Assembly: GCA_009733575.1 (NCBI GenBank)
Contig: ML769399.1
Location: forward strand, 1 to 64,000
DNA from: Gymnopus androsaceus JB14
Lineage: Eukaryota; Basidiomycota; Agaricomycetes; Agaricales; Omphalotaceae
DNA length: 64,000 bases
Direction of reading: 5' to 3'
A program made the position numbers and the translations under genes. The notes under the pieces are model-generated. The model was not told the origin of the DNA. It saw only the letters and a list, made by a program, of their open reading frames with translations, and made no database searches. Below are positions 11,010 to 19,685 of the stretch, one piece after another. Position 1 is the stretch's first letter; the number at the start of each line of letters is the position of its first letter.

Positions 11010-13388
11010 TTGACCATGGCCGAACGTGAAAATGAGAACACAAAAAATAACGAAGACCAGATCATGGCTGGGATTCAAAATGCCACCAGTGGCACTACGA
11101 ACAACGGTGGACCTAGTCCACATTTCAATCCAATAAGGAGTGGCGTTGCGCCACAACCACAATTCCAATTCCCCCAATTCCCCCAATTCCCGTCCAATCC
11201 TTTTTCCTCGAACTCTGGTTTCAACAACCAGGGCTTTCCTACGCAAAACCAAGGATTCCATCCTTCAGGCCTTGCGTTTGGTTCAATCCAGCCTCCAGCT
11301 AGTTCGAACCCCGCTTTTGCAGCTGGGTACAACCTAGCACCAATGACTGGCTCCGCCACGTCATCCTTCTCGCAAATGTCGCCGTTTGGGCAAGGCCCAA
11401 ACCCGACTATGCAACCTCTACACCCTGGAGGCTCCACAGCGAGCAGATGGGTTTTCAATCCGAACTTGAGTACCATGCTACACACACGGAACACTTGTTC
11501 TACATGCGAGGCAACTCGCGCACACGTAGTGTCAGCATTCGCTGACAACAATGTTTCTTTCACCGCTGCCAACCAGGAGCGTGTCGATCACATTCGACAG
11601 ACTGCCCTGGGTGGCAACTCCAATGGAGAAGACGTCACGTCTCTCAAATGACAAATTGGGGAATTAAACACCCAACTTAATGTCGAGCGGGACGCATACG
11701 ACAGAATCCGTGACAATTTTGACGAGGCCAAACATGACCTCGAACGCATTCGAAAAGAACGCGATAGTACTCGCACTGAACGCGACACGTTCAAATCAGA
11801 AGCTGAACAGCTCTGAGAAGAAATCTCGCAACTACAAAGTCGCAACCAGGAACTTGCTAGTCAAGTTCCCAAAGCAAACTCCCCAGCCCACCTAGGAAAG
11901 CGCAAGCGGACCGAGGCTAGGCCAACCACATCCACTGCGGTTACTTCGTCCCAGCACGAAGACACAGAGATGGCAAACCTCTCTGATGACGAATCTGTCA
12001 ACATCATCGTGGGGACAGTTTCCCAACCTACGCCTAGGTTCACGCCGATCGTGTGTAACCCAGTAACTCCAGAGGACCTGCCTGACGGCGGGTACCGTAC
12101 AAAGGAGGACTTCATCCTCTATGGAAATGATGCTGCGGATGCTCGACACAACGAGCAATTGGGTGTCCCTATCTCACACGGGGGAGGGATTGACCACATC
12201 AAGAAAGCTGCTAATATTACTACGGTTCTTGAATATATCGGGCTGATGCGGACATTGCAAAACATCAATGACTCCGGTAACAACTTTGAATGGAGGCACT
12301 GGTTCACCTTCACGGCAGCCAGGGATCGACACCGACAGGCAGTGAATACTGCAGTAGACCAGCGGAACGACCTCGATCATACCGCCATCGCAAACTTCTT
12401 CAAACCACGATTTGTAGGATACACCTATGACCAGAATGCGGCGAAGAAGGATAAAGGAAAGGGTCGGGCACCACCCAAAACAGAATTTGAAGACCCATCA
12501 TCCTATACGATAGGGAGTCTACCAACTGCCTCGATGGGAGGTCAGTCATCCTGGAAGGTGGAACCTTCCATGGATAATACACAAGGGGAGTCGTCCAGTA
12601 CGACGACAAGGTCGGGAATGCGACCCCCCACCCACAACGACACGCCTGAGTACTGGGCGCAGTACCACTTCTTTTACCCCACCAAAAATGGTGGTATTCA
12701 ACGTGATGCGAACAATCACGTCTCACTATGAAGCATACGAGGACGCTTCCTCACTACTCATAGAGCTCCGAAAATGCCACCAGGAACGCCCGCGTCAGAG
12801 CGGAACCGTTTCATGCTCCTATCCACTGAGTTGTTCGCAACTCCAGGACTATATGCCCAGTTGATTGCTTCAACGGGTTCAACAATCGCCTCGGGAGTCA
12901 CGGTGTCCCGATTCCCGGCACCAGACGTCTGTAACGCTATGCTGAATAGCGTAGCAGCGTTTTATGCCTCTCAAGGCATTACGATTTTGATGGGAGAAGA
13001 CACCTCAGTCTTTGCCCTTGAATGGATCACTACTTTCCACTCTAGGGATAGTACTTCAAACAACAATGCTTGTGCAGCACGAGATCGAATTGAGGCATTG
13101 TTGTCCAGGAGTGTGGTACCTCCAGGACTAAACGAAAATGTCTGGACCGCAGATGGATTGGTCATCCGTCCTAGCATTCCAGTGCCGGGAACGGTGTACT
13201 TCCCCGTTCAACCCCCACCAGCCCCGGACAATAGTCTATCTTACGGCAGCCCACTTCACGAGGGAGAGTCGAGTAGTGGTGCAGCGGTAGACTCTGGCTC
13301 CTCCTCCTCTAATCCCACGCCCGTACAGGCCAACACGTCCGATAACACCCTCATGGAGGGTGTAAATGATCATTCACCACTGATGTGA
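11010..13388 (+). pseudogene. Second long frame downstream of pol, three internal stops
   Basis: A single frame of about 790 codons starts at an ATG roughly 100 bp after the pol stop and reaches almost to the 3' end of the element, interrupted by TGA at 11649, 11814 and 12729. The N-terminal 200 residues are rich in Asn, Gln, Pro, Phe and Gly (repeated PQFPQFP-like units); a CSTC pair lies near 11500; about 11650-11870 encodes a Glu/Arg-rich heptad-like coiled coil followed by a basic KRKR patch; the rest is unrecognised, with a compact C-terminal part (12774-13180) and a Ser-rich tail. It is not envelope-like: no signal peptide or membrane segment is visible. Ty3/Gypsy elements normally lack an ORF here, so its role (perhaps a capsid or nucleic-acid-binding accessory protein) is unknown. 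Confidence 0.8.
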
Positions 13389-13393
13389 GCTTC

Positions 13394-13563
13394 GGAATGA
13401 ACTTCAACGCGCTGTTGAAGTTGATTCCAAAATGTTGATGTCCACTACACGCTGTTGTGGATGTCGATACTACTATTTGCTTTGAGTTTCATGACACGCT
13501 GTCATGGACCTCATTATTCGACTATCCAATATATTGGTCAGGTGTTCACGATACGCTATCGTG
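13394..13563 (+). repeat. Four spaced hairpins with a CGC loop
   Basis: Four inverted repeats lie in a row: 13394-13428 (inner arms ACTTCAAC/GTTGAAGT), 13441-13461 (TCCAC and ACA arms with one T-T mismatch), 13490-13506 (CATGACA/TGTCATG) and 13547-13563 (CACGATA/TATCGTG). The last three have CGC at the apex, the first has GCGCT. The stem sequences differ while the loop is kept, which suggests a structure conserved by compensating changes. The sites lie in the non-coding interval between the second ORF and the 3' LTR, so they would be near the 3' end of the genomic RNA. Confidence 0.7.
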
Positions 13564-13614
13564 GATGCTTGGTCTTCAGAATAATATATTTGATTGATCC
13601 TGTGGATTCAATCT

Positions 13615-13626
13615 GGCCGGGGAGGG
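13615..13626 (+). promoter_or_regulatory. Polypurine tract
   Basis: GGCCGGGGAGGG ends exactly at the first base of the 3' LTR. The purine run GGGGAGGG is in the expected place and of the expected type for plus-strand DNA priming in LTR retrotransposons. Confidence 0.75.
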
Positions 13627-13810
13627 TGTAACGCCCCTAATACTTATTCCATACGGTTATGTCACTCGTCACACGGTATATACATTATGTCATGTCACAT
13701 GGTTCATTTTCTCTTAGCTTAACCATTACCCATACCGAATACCTTGACAATATCAGTCCAGTTGTGTTCACTTGGGTGTAACTAAGCTCTGACCTCAACG
13801 AGGTCTTATA
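13627..13810 (+). repeat. 3' LTR
   Basis: 184 bp, identical to the 5' LTR. It is followed immediately by the second TCACG target duplication (13811-13815). Confidence 0.95.
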
Positions 13811-13815
13811 TCACG

Positions 13816-14155
13816 GATGTCTTTCAAATCTCAATCAAGACAACTCAAGGACAGCTCAAAGAAAGTTAGCTGCTACGCTGCCTTTACCAGTAATCAGATG
13901 AAGGTTCTTAATGCAGGTATGCCAGGACTCACTAAATTTATTGAACTAAACTAATATTCAGACAAAACAGAGACTCCCAAAGGACAACCCCACCAAAAAG
14001 TCAACCAACTGTTGAAGATGATTGCAGAAAAGTGGGGCAAGATGACAGAGGAGGAGAGGGTTGCAGCAACAGAAGAGGATTTAGTGGCTCTCACCATCAT
14101 AATGAATGCAAACAGGGAGGCTGTAGTTATGGCTGGCTGCCCCTGTAAAAAGTGC
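13816..14155 (+). pseudogene. Older repeat-borne ORF fragment (3' part)
   Basis: From about 13955 this encodes a Lys/Glu-rich helical peptide with KWGKMTEEERVA and then a CPCKKC cysteine cluster. The frame is cut by the hAT element at 14164 and appears to continue past it at 15679 for about 25 codons. I read it as part of the same older repeat as 2621-2959. No start codon or full domain is visible, and the family is not identified with confidence. Confidence 0.4.
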
Positions 14156-14163
14156 AGCAATGC

Positions 14164-15670
14164 TAGAGATGGGCATGAATAGCAAATATTTGTGAATATT
14201 CATGAAATTTTTATATTTGTTACTCACAAATGGAGTAACATTTTTCACAAATATATTCATGGCATACTTACTCAAGTGCCAATAACAAAATCAAGTCAAG
14301 AATATTTGAGGTATTTTATTCATGAATATTCGCAACTACTTGAACTTTAATTAAACTCAAACATTATCGATTAATTATGCACACATGGGTGCCTTGGCTA
14401 GCCACCCACTGACTAATTTCCTCTAAGACCAAACAAACAAATAAACAGTGCCGCCCTCTTTCTTCCACAGCCTGCCCAACAACCAAGCCCACCTGAATCC
14501 ATTTTGGTGGTGCTTAGTAGCCTGATTTCCTATTGGCTACTCATTTTGAACATAACTTCAAGTGTGTTAGGCATTCTGTACCTTGGTGTCCCCATAACTT
14601 TGTATTCAGGCAGTAGGATTCTTGAGCTCTTGAGCCATCTACTCAGTCAGTGTGCCAGTGTGTCCTAAAAATTATCCACTCTTTCTTATGTTGATGCATT
14701 CTTTTCAGCAATTTCACTGGTAAGTTTTCATTTTTCATCTTTCTATTTGCTTTCTGACTATATGTTTCAACTGTATCCTCAACATAACTTCATGTTTGCT
14801 GCTTCTTGTCACTGTATAACTATGCATTCAGTGGCATTCACAATAGTACCCTTGTTGTTGCCATGTAACTATGCATTCATGGAGTACTATCATTTGTGGA
14901 CATGGCTCCTGCTCTTAAAGGCAAAGCATCCAACTTGTTAAAACCCTCCTTGAAAGCTTCATCCCAATGCCTGCCCAAATGCCCATCCAAATGCTCATCC
15001 AGAGCTCCTGCCAGATCCGGAAAGCAGCCCATTGAGTTAACTACAGACAGTGATAGTGACAATGATACTGCTCAAGCCTTAAAGACCAAATGCAGTTGGA
15101 AACAGTGCAGTCCATCACAATCAAGCTCTGATAAAGACATTGAGGAGGAGCAGCCAAGGAAGAAGCAGAGGCAATGAAAGGACCTGCTGATGCTGGCGAG
15201 TCACCAGAGGACTTCAGCTGGGTCAACAGGCAAGATACTCCGCTTCTGGCTGAGGACAAACCTGAGGTGGGCATGCTGGCATGGCATGAGTGGGATCTTT
15301 TTAGGTTTTTTCATTTGCTCTCCACACTCCCATGGCACTGACTGAACTATTCCTTAGCACAGCTTAAGGCTTCAAAATGGAAGGTGGACATCTATAAATA
15401 TTTCTGACATACTTACATCAACAAAATCTTACCACTACATTTGTTTTTTTTGCTTACTTCAACTTACTATACATTCTACAATACATTTAATGTTAGTGTT
15501 TTTGATGACAAATACTCGAGTATTTATGCACGAATATTCATAGTATTCATGCATATTTGTATTCGAGTATGTGTAAGTAAGAAATATTCAAATAAATAGT
15601 GAATTTTCATCTCAAATATCTGTGGCACGAGTGACGAATATATTCGAGTACATATTCATGCCCATCTCTA
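14164..15670. mobile_element. hAT-superfamily DNA transposon, non-autonomous (1507 bp)
   Basis: The ends are perfect 18-bp terminal inverted repeats (TAGAGATGGGCATGAATA) flanked by the 8-bp duplication AGCAATGC at 14156-14163 and 15671-15678. An 8-bp duplication with TAGAGATGGGC ends is characteristic of hAT. Subterminal regions are crowded with AT-rich palindromic motifs related to GAATATTC and ATTCGAGTA, as expected for transposase binding. No hATC dimerisation domain or full transposase is encoded, so it depends on a transposase elsewhere. It is inserted into the older repeat. Confidence 0.92.
14902..15177 (+). pseudogene. Short basic ORF inside the hAT element
   Basis: A 91-codon frame starting MAPALKGKAS encodes a Lys/Ser/Cys-rich protein with regularly spaced CLPKCPSKCSS and an acidic DSDSDNDT segment, ending in a basic PRKKQRQ. 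It most likely represents the N-terminus of a deleted transposase; disordered basic and acidic N-termini are common in hAT transposases. It may also be a captured fragment. No catalytic part is present. Confidence 0.4.
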
Positions 15671-15678
15671 AGCAATGC

Positions 15679-16082
15679 TGGCATTCCCCGAAAGAAAAGA
15701 GGCAGTAAAAATGCTCAGGTTGTTAGTGGGGGAGAGGTGCTTAATTAGGGTGACATGTACTGTTTTGTTGAAAAATATAGATATATTTTATTTAAATCTT
15801 AAGCATCTACTGCACTCAGAAACTTGGGAGGGCGGGAGGCGCTGGGCGGGCTTTTTAGCGCCAGTGGTGAGATGCAAGTGCTTGTTCGGAATTCGGAAGT
15901 CAAACGGATTGACGCCAGATGATTGCACGCACTTAAACGACTCATTCCCGAAGGTTTTAGAACGCTTATATCATGAGTGTTTCTAGAGCCTTTCTATTTT
16001 GGGGATAAGCCAACGCCTATCTAGGGGTATAGCCCTGGTTAATACGGGTCTATGTTACTTAGATACCGTGATGTCGAGGTGT
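15679..16082. other. Repeat remnant and 5' flank of F-box copy 2
   Basis: The first 75 bases continue the older repeat ORF after the hAT insertion. The remainder shows no gene. Similarity to the 5' flank of F-box copy 1 begins near 16083 (matching about 165), which marks the left edge of the duplicated block. Confidence 0.5.
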
Positions 16083-16209
16083 CAGTACCACAAAATGTTA
16101 GCGGCAGCCTCCCGCGCATTCACCAAGAAGGCTCTAAGTAAGCGCGTCAATTTGCGGACCACTTCTTCACATTCAACTTCCATCTCCCATTTCTTTCCAA
16201 ACGAACGCC

Positions 16210-17547
16210 ATGTCGATATTCAATACCCTTCGACTGTGTTCTTCTTGCCAGTCCGAAATGGACACATTTCTTCCAGAGATCGACCCCACACGTCGAGATA
16301 TTTACGACGATCTCTGCGCGAAAAGTCGCTCCAACGACATTCCGAATTCGGAGGTCGAGCGAGCCCAGCTGCAATCCCTCATCGAGCGTAACAGTAGCGA
16401 TGTCCAGAGATACGACGACGCCATAGCTCGATTGCAGGACCAACGCAACCAGCTGGATAAAATTGTGCAGTATCAAAAGTCGTTGCTTTCTCCCATCCAA
16501 AAACTTCCACCGGATGTATTGGGAGATATTTTTGAGCTCATCACTGCCGACCAGTGCATTAATCTTCAAATCCACTTTAAAGCTCGTGGCATTGGCCGCG
16601 TCTTTAAATTGACATGGATCTGCTCTTGGTGGCGGAAGCTCATTCTCTCCCGGCCCACTCTATGGTCCCGTATACACCTCACGCTGGGGCGTTTCACAAC
16701 TACTGATGCAGAGTCCCTGTTCACAAACATGATGGAGGAAGTCCTTCTGCGCTCTGGGACTACACCTCTGTGTCTTAAACTGGAGCGCGATGACGAGCTT
16801 GACTTCTCCGAGTTTCAGCTCAGTGTCCTAGATACTCTTGCACGACATACGATATCCCGATGTAAGAATTTGGATATCTGGCTGAGGAGCTTTTCAGAGC
16901 TGGAAAAGCTGCTAGATGTATGCTACTCGAGAGGAACCCACTTCGAGTTAATGAAGCTTTCTATCGTTATCAGGGACACTTATACCGCACCTAGATTCCT
17001 CGAGCATCTGTCACTTAACTGCCTTCGTCTATGCACCTTGCGGATTCCGTTTCTCCGCCCAACAGATCCGGTAGACCTCACGAGCTTAAAGGTCTTGCAA
17101 ATTGATGACAAAAATTTCGGTGGCTACATGAGAGACCTACTCGAAAGATGCCCTCTTTTGCAAAGCCTATGCGTATCTTCATTTCATTCCCAAAATGACA
17201 CACCATCCTCTCTCGCCTCTGTCTGTCACACTCATCTAACGAGTCTGACCGTCGTCTACAGAGACGAGCAGTTTCCCGATGGAGTCTGGGACTATGTTCG
17301 GCTCCCTAATCTGACTTTTCTTTCAGTTAATGGTAGTAAAGTTTCGCGTACATTCTTTGAGACGAGAAACTCATACAACGAACTCAAAACGATGTTAAAA
17401 TACTCTCGCTGTACGTTGCAGCATGTTGACTTTTTCTTCGTTCCAGATACCGCCGTGTTGTCGTTCTCCCAAGACGTACCTGTTAGTCAAGAATGTAGAG
17501 TTGAATTGAATAGAAGGCCTTACCAAGTACCTATTCAGTCATCCTAG
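16210..17547 (+). CDS. F-box protein, copy 2 (intact, 445 aa)
   Basis: An uninterrupted frame without introns encodes 445 residues. After a Cys-containing N-terminus (CSSCQ) there is a coiled coil (about residues 35-80), an F-box-like core LPPDVLGDIFELIT (about residues 98-112) and the WICSWWRKLILSRPTLWSRI block; the remaining 300 residues are leucine-rich with several L-x-x-L-x-V units, as in LRR-type F-box proteins. Such proteins recruit targets to SCF ubiquitin ligases; large F-box families are typical of Agaricomycetes. Copy 1 at 319-1655 is its close paralog. The start follows a short leader with the ATG in the context AACGCCATGT. Confidence 0.85.
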   Translation: MSIFNTLRLCSSCQSEMDTFLPEIDPTRRDIYDDLCAKSRSNDIPNSEVERAQLQSLIERNSSDVQRYDDAIARLQDQRNQLDKIVQYQKSLLSPIQKLPPDVLGDIFELITADQCINLQIHFKARGIGRVFKLTWICSWWRKLILSRPTLWSRIHLTLGRFTTTDAESLFTNMMEEVLLRSGTTPLCLKLERDDELDFSEFQLSVLDTLARHTISRCKNLDIWLRSFSELEKLLDVCYSRGTHFELMKLSIVIRDTYTAPRFLEHLSLNCLRLCTLRIPFLRPTDPVDLTSLKVLQIDDKNFGGYMRDLLERCPLLQSLCVSSFHSQNDTPSSLASVCHTHLTSLTVVYRDEQFPDGVWDYVRLPNLTFLSVNGSKVSRTFFETRNSYNELKTMLKYSRCTLQHVDFFFVPDTAVLSFSQDVPVSQECRVELNRRPYQVPIQSS

Positions 17548-18276
17548 ATTCGTACATTTTTAATTGTTCTCAACCTCATATATGCACTTCTTATGTAGCT
17601 GCCATCTCGACGCTCGAGGATGAGTTTGGTAGAACACTGTTTATGTTCATGCAATTCCTGAAGACATCTTTTATTTCCGCTGCTGGAGATTCTCAAGAGT
17701 CAGATATCCAAGTTGACGCGTCGATGCGCATTGCGCTATCCCAGCTTGTCGGATCCTCACGTTCCATAAGAGAAATCCTTGTTGTTTCCTGGTCACAACG
17801 TTTAGTACGCTGACCAAGGCTTCATTCGTTGTGCGACCACCGTTTCTCGCGTGTGCATAGCTTGGAAACAGGCCTCCCTTGCGATCCCTTGACTTTGGTC
17901 TAACCTAACCTTCACCTTAACCGAAAAAGGGAGCCGAGAGGTTTGGTGATTGAAAGAAGCAGTGGATCAGAATCGTACATTTGATATTTGTACCTCGATT
18001 TGTACAGTTGAACACAATAATTTGAGCTCATGAGAGCTCAGAGGTAGCGATGCCAGCTTTAGCGAATGAAGGGATGAGAAACATAGAGAGGGAGAGACAT
18101 GTCAACAGTGCGAGCCTAACTCTAAGCAGAGATGATAGGATGAGCTAATCAATATCGAAGAACATTATTTCGTGCACATTAGAGAGGGCAGAAATAAGTG
18201 AAGTTGCTGGATGGATCATCGGGTCAACGGTCTCCTTCACCCGACCGGACATAACTCTGATTTTGTCTAAGCCACC
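17548..18276. other. Intergenic, duplicated 3' flank of the F-box gene
   Basis: The first 460 bases share blocks with the flank of copy 1 (around 1656-2300). No open frame of note and no RNA gene is visible. Confidence 0.6.
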
Positions 18277-19537
18277 CTACCATTTGTTTAGTTCCACCAC
18301 CAGCTTCCCCGACCCCTTCAAAAATGGAAGCTTCCCAATGAGCAGCTCCCTAACACCACTGGGAATCACTGAATCACAGGCATTGATACGCCTTACCTGA
18401 AAATTCACCGTCCCAAGTGAAGCAAACTCTGGCTTCTCAAGCAGAGCGTCGATAACAGGCCACTCATCCCAATGATGAGTTTGCAACGGGTCATCATCCT
18501 CCACAAAAGCAAGGCTAATGGTCAAATGTTGCAGTGGAAATGTATTTCCATTTGGGTTCAGGAGAGGTTCGAAGAGGGCTTGGATGATAGCGGTGGGGGT
18601 AGGTTCATCCCCTTGGTAAAGACCGCCCAAGTGTAGCTTGCGCAGGTTGGGTGTGAATTCAAGATAACATTTGTCTAAACAATGAAAGATGTAAATAGAA
18701 GTGATAAAAATATAGTTGAGTCGCACCTTCCCATCCGAAACTCAGCAATTCCAACTCTCGGAGGTTTCTGCCAACATACTGTACAAAGCTAACCCTCTCT
18801 GGAGATGGCGAGCCCTCAATGTGCAATGAATGTAGATTCTGAATTTCAATTGGACATGAGTCGTGCTGAAGCCAAATTCCCAGTGCAAAAACCCCATTTT
18901 CATCGAGCTCTAATTGTTCGAGCTGTATAGATTTTGGAGTAGTACAATCTTCTGGAACAGAAGAACTTGTCATATCCCAATTTTGGCAAACCAGATCGGC
19001 AGCATGCAGTGCCTTCAGATGCTTCATACGGCTTAACAGTGATGCCAGCTCAGCGAATGTAGAGATATAAAAATGAGAGAGGGAGAGTTGGGTCAGAGAG
19101 GGGGCAATGAGCATATCCGTCAAGACTAGCTTAAGAGGAGGGGACAGGATGGACCAATCAACGCGGGTAAAGATTATTTCGCCCACGTTAGACAGCAACT
19201 GGACAACACTAGCCGTAACAGCATGCAATTCTTCCAAGTCCTCCGGCTTGCTCAACTGCAAAAACGTATGAAGCTCCAGGGAATGGACATACGAAGCCAG
19301 ATGAGGATTTTCAGAGAGCGATGTAGCAAGAGCCCTTGTGGCCTTCATAATACCATCGATGTGCGCCGGGAAGGCTATAGGCCATTCAAGAATAATATGT
19401 CGGAAGATGCCGCGTTGTGAAGAGGCGACCCAAGCTCTTTCAACAAGCGCACAGTTGAGAAGTGTAGCTGTATCAAAAGAGAGGTTGTCGAGGATACAGT
19501 CTACAAGCTCGTTCGGCAACATGATGGTGGAAGTCAA
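18277..19537 (-). CDS. F-box/LRR-like protein, 2 exons
   Basis: Two exons, 19537-18727 and 18674-18277, are joined over a 52-bp intron (GTGCGA...TTTAG) that restores phase. The product has about 402 residues. It opens with MLPNELVDCILDNL, a canonical F-box start (P-x-E-L-x-x-x-I-L), followed by ALVERAWV and FRHIILEW; the remainder contains leucine-rich stretches (LTQLSLSHFYI, LEQLELDENG, LHSLHIEG). This is the common Agaricomycete F-box layout. A possible SCF adaptor; the target is unknown. An upstream in-frame ATG five codons earlier (MTSTIM) is used as the start here. Confidence 0.8.
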
Positions 19538-19685
19538 GGTGGAAGTTAAGTAACGATTTGGCGCCCATGATGTTTTGACACTTCTCGATTGAGTTAAGAA
19601 TAAATAATATAAATCTTCCAGTATCGCAGTCAGTGGATAGTAATCCCCGCTGCATTAATCCCTCAGCCCGGCCTTCAATCTGCCT

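Larger units (their letters stand above)
3158..13810 (+). mobile_element. Ty3/Gypsy LTR retrotransposon, full length, coding regions inactivated
   Basis: The element is complete: two identical 184-bp LTRs, a perfect 5-bp target duplication, a gag-pol frame, a second frame downstream of pol, and a purine tract before the 3' LTR. Domain order (Gag, CCHC knuckle, aspartic protease, reverse transcriptase, RNase H, integrase, chromodomain-like C-terminus) places it in Ty3/Gypsy, in the chromovirus-like group common in Agaricomycetes. Both long frames contain premature stops and no frameshifts, so this copy is non-autonomous. Identical LTRs indicate a recent insertion. It lies inside an older repeat between the two F-box copies. 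No convincing tRNA primer-binding site is visible right after the 5' LTR. Confidence 0.95.

Noticed and set aside
4456..12731. Programmed UGA readthrough or recoding as an explanation for nine TGA stops in the retroelement frames
   Set aside because: The stops fit CGA to TGA at CpG, one stop is TAA, and the RT active site is mutated too. There is no shared context around the stops. Decay followed by trans-mobilisation is simpler.
11010..13388. Envelope-type gene in the retroelement
   Set aside because: No signal peptide, transmembrane helix or cleavage site is visible in the downstream frame.
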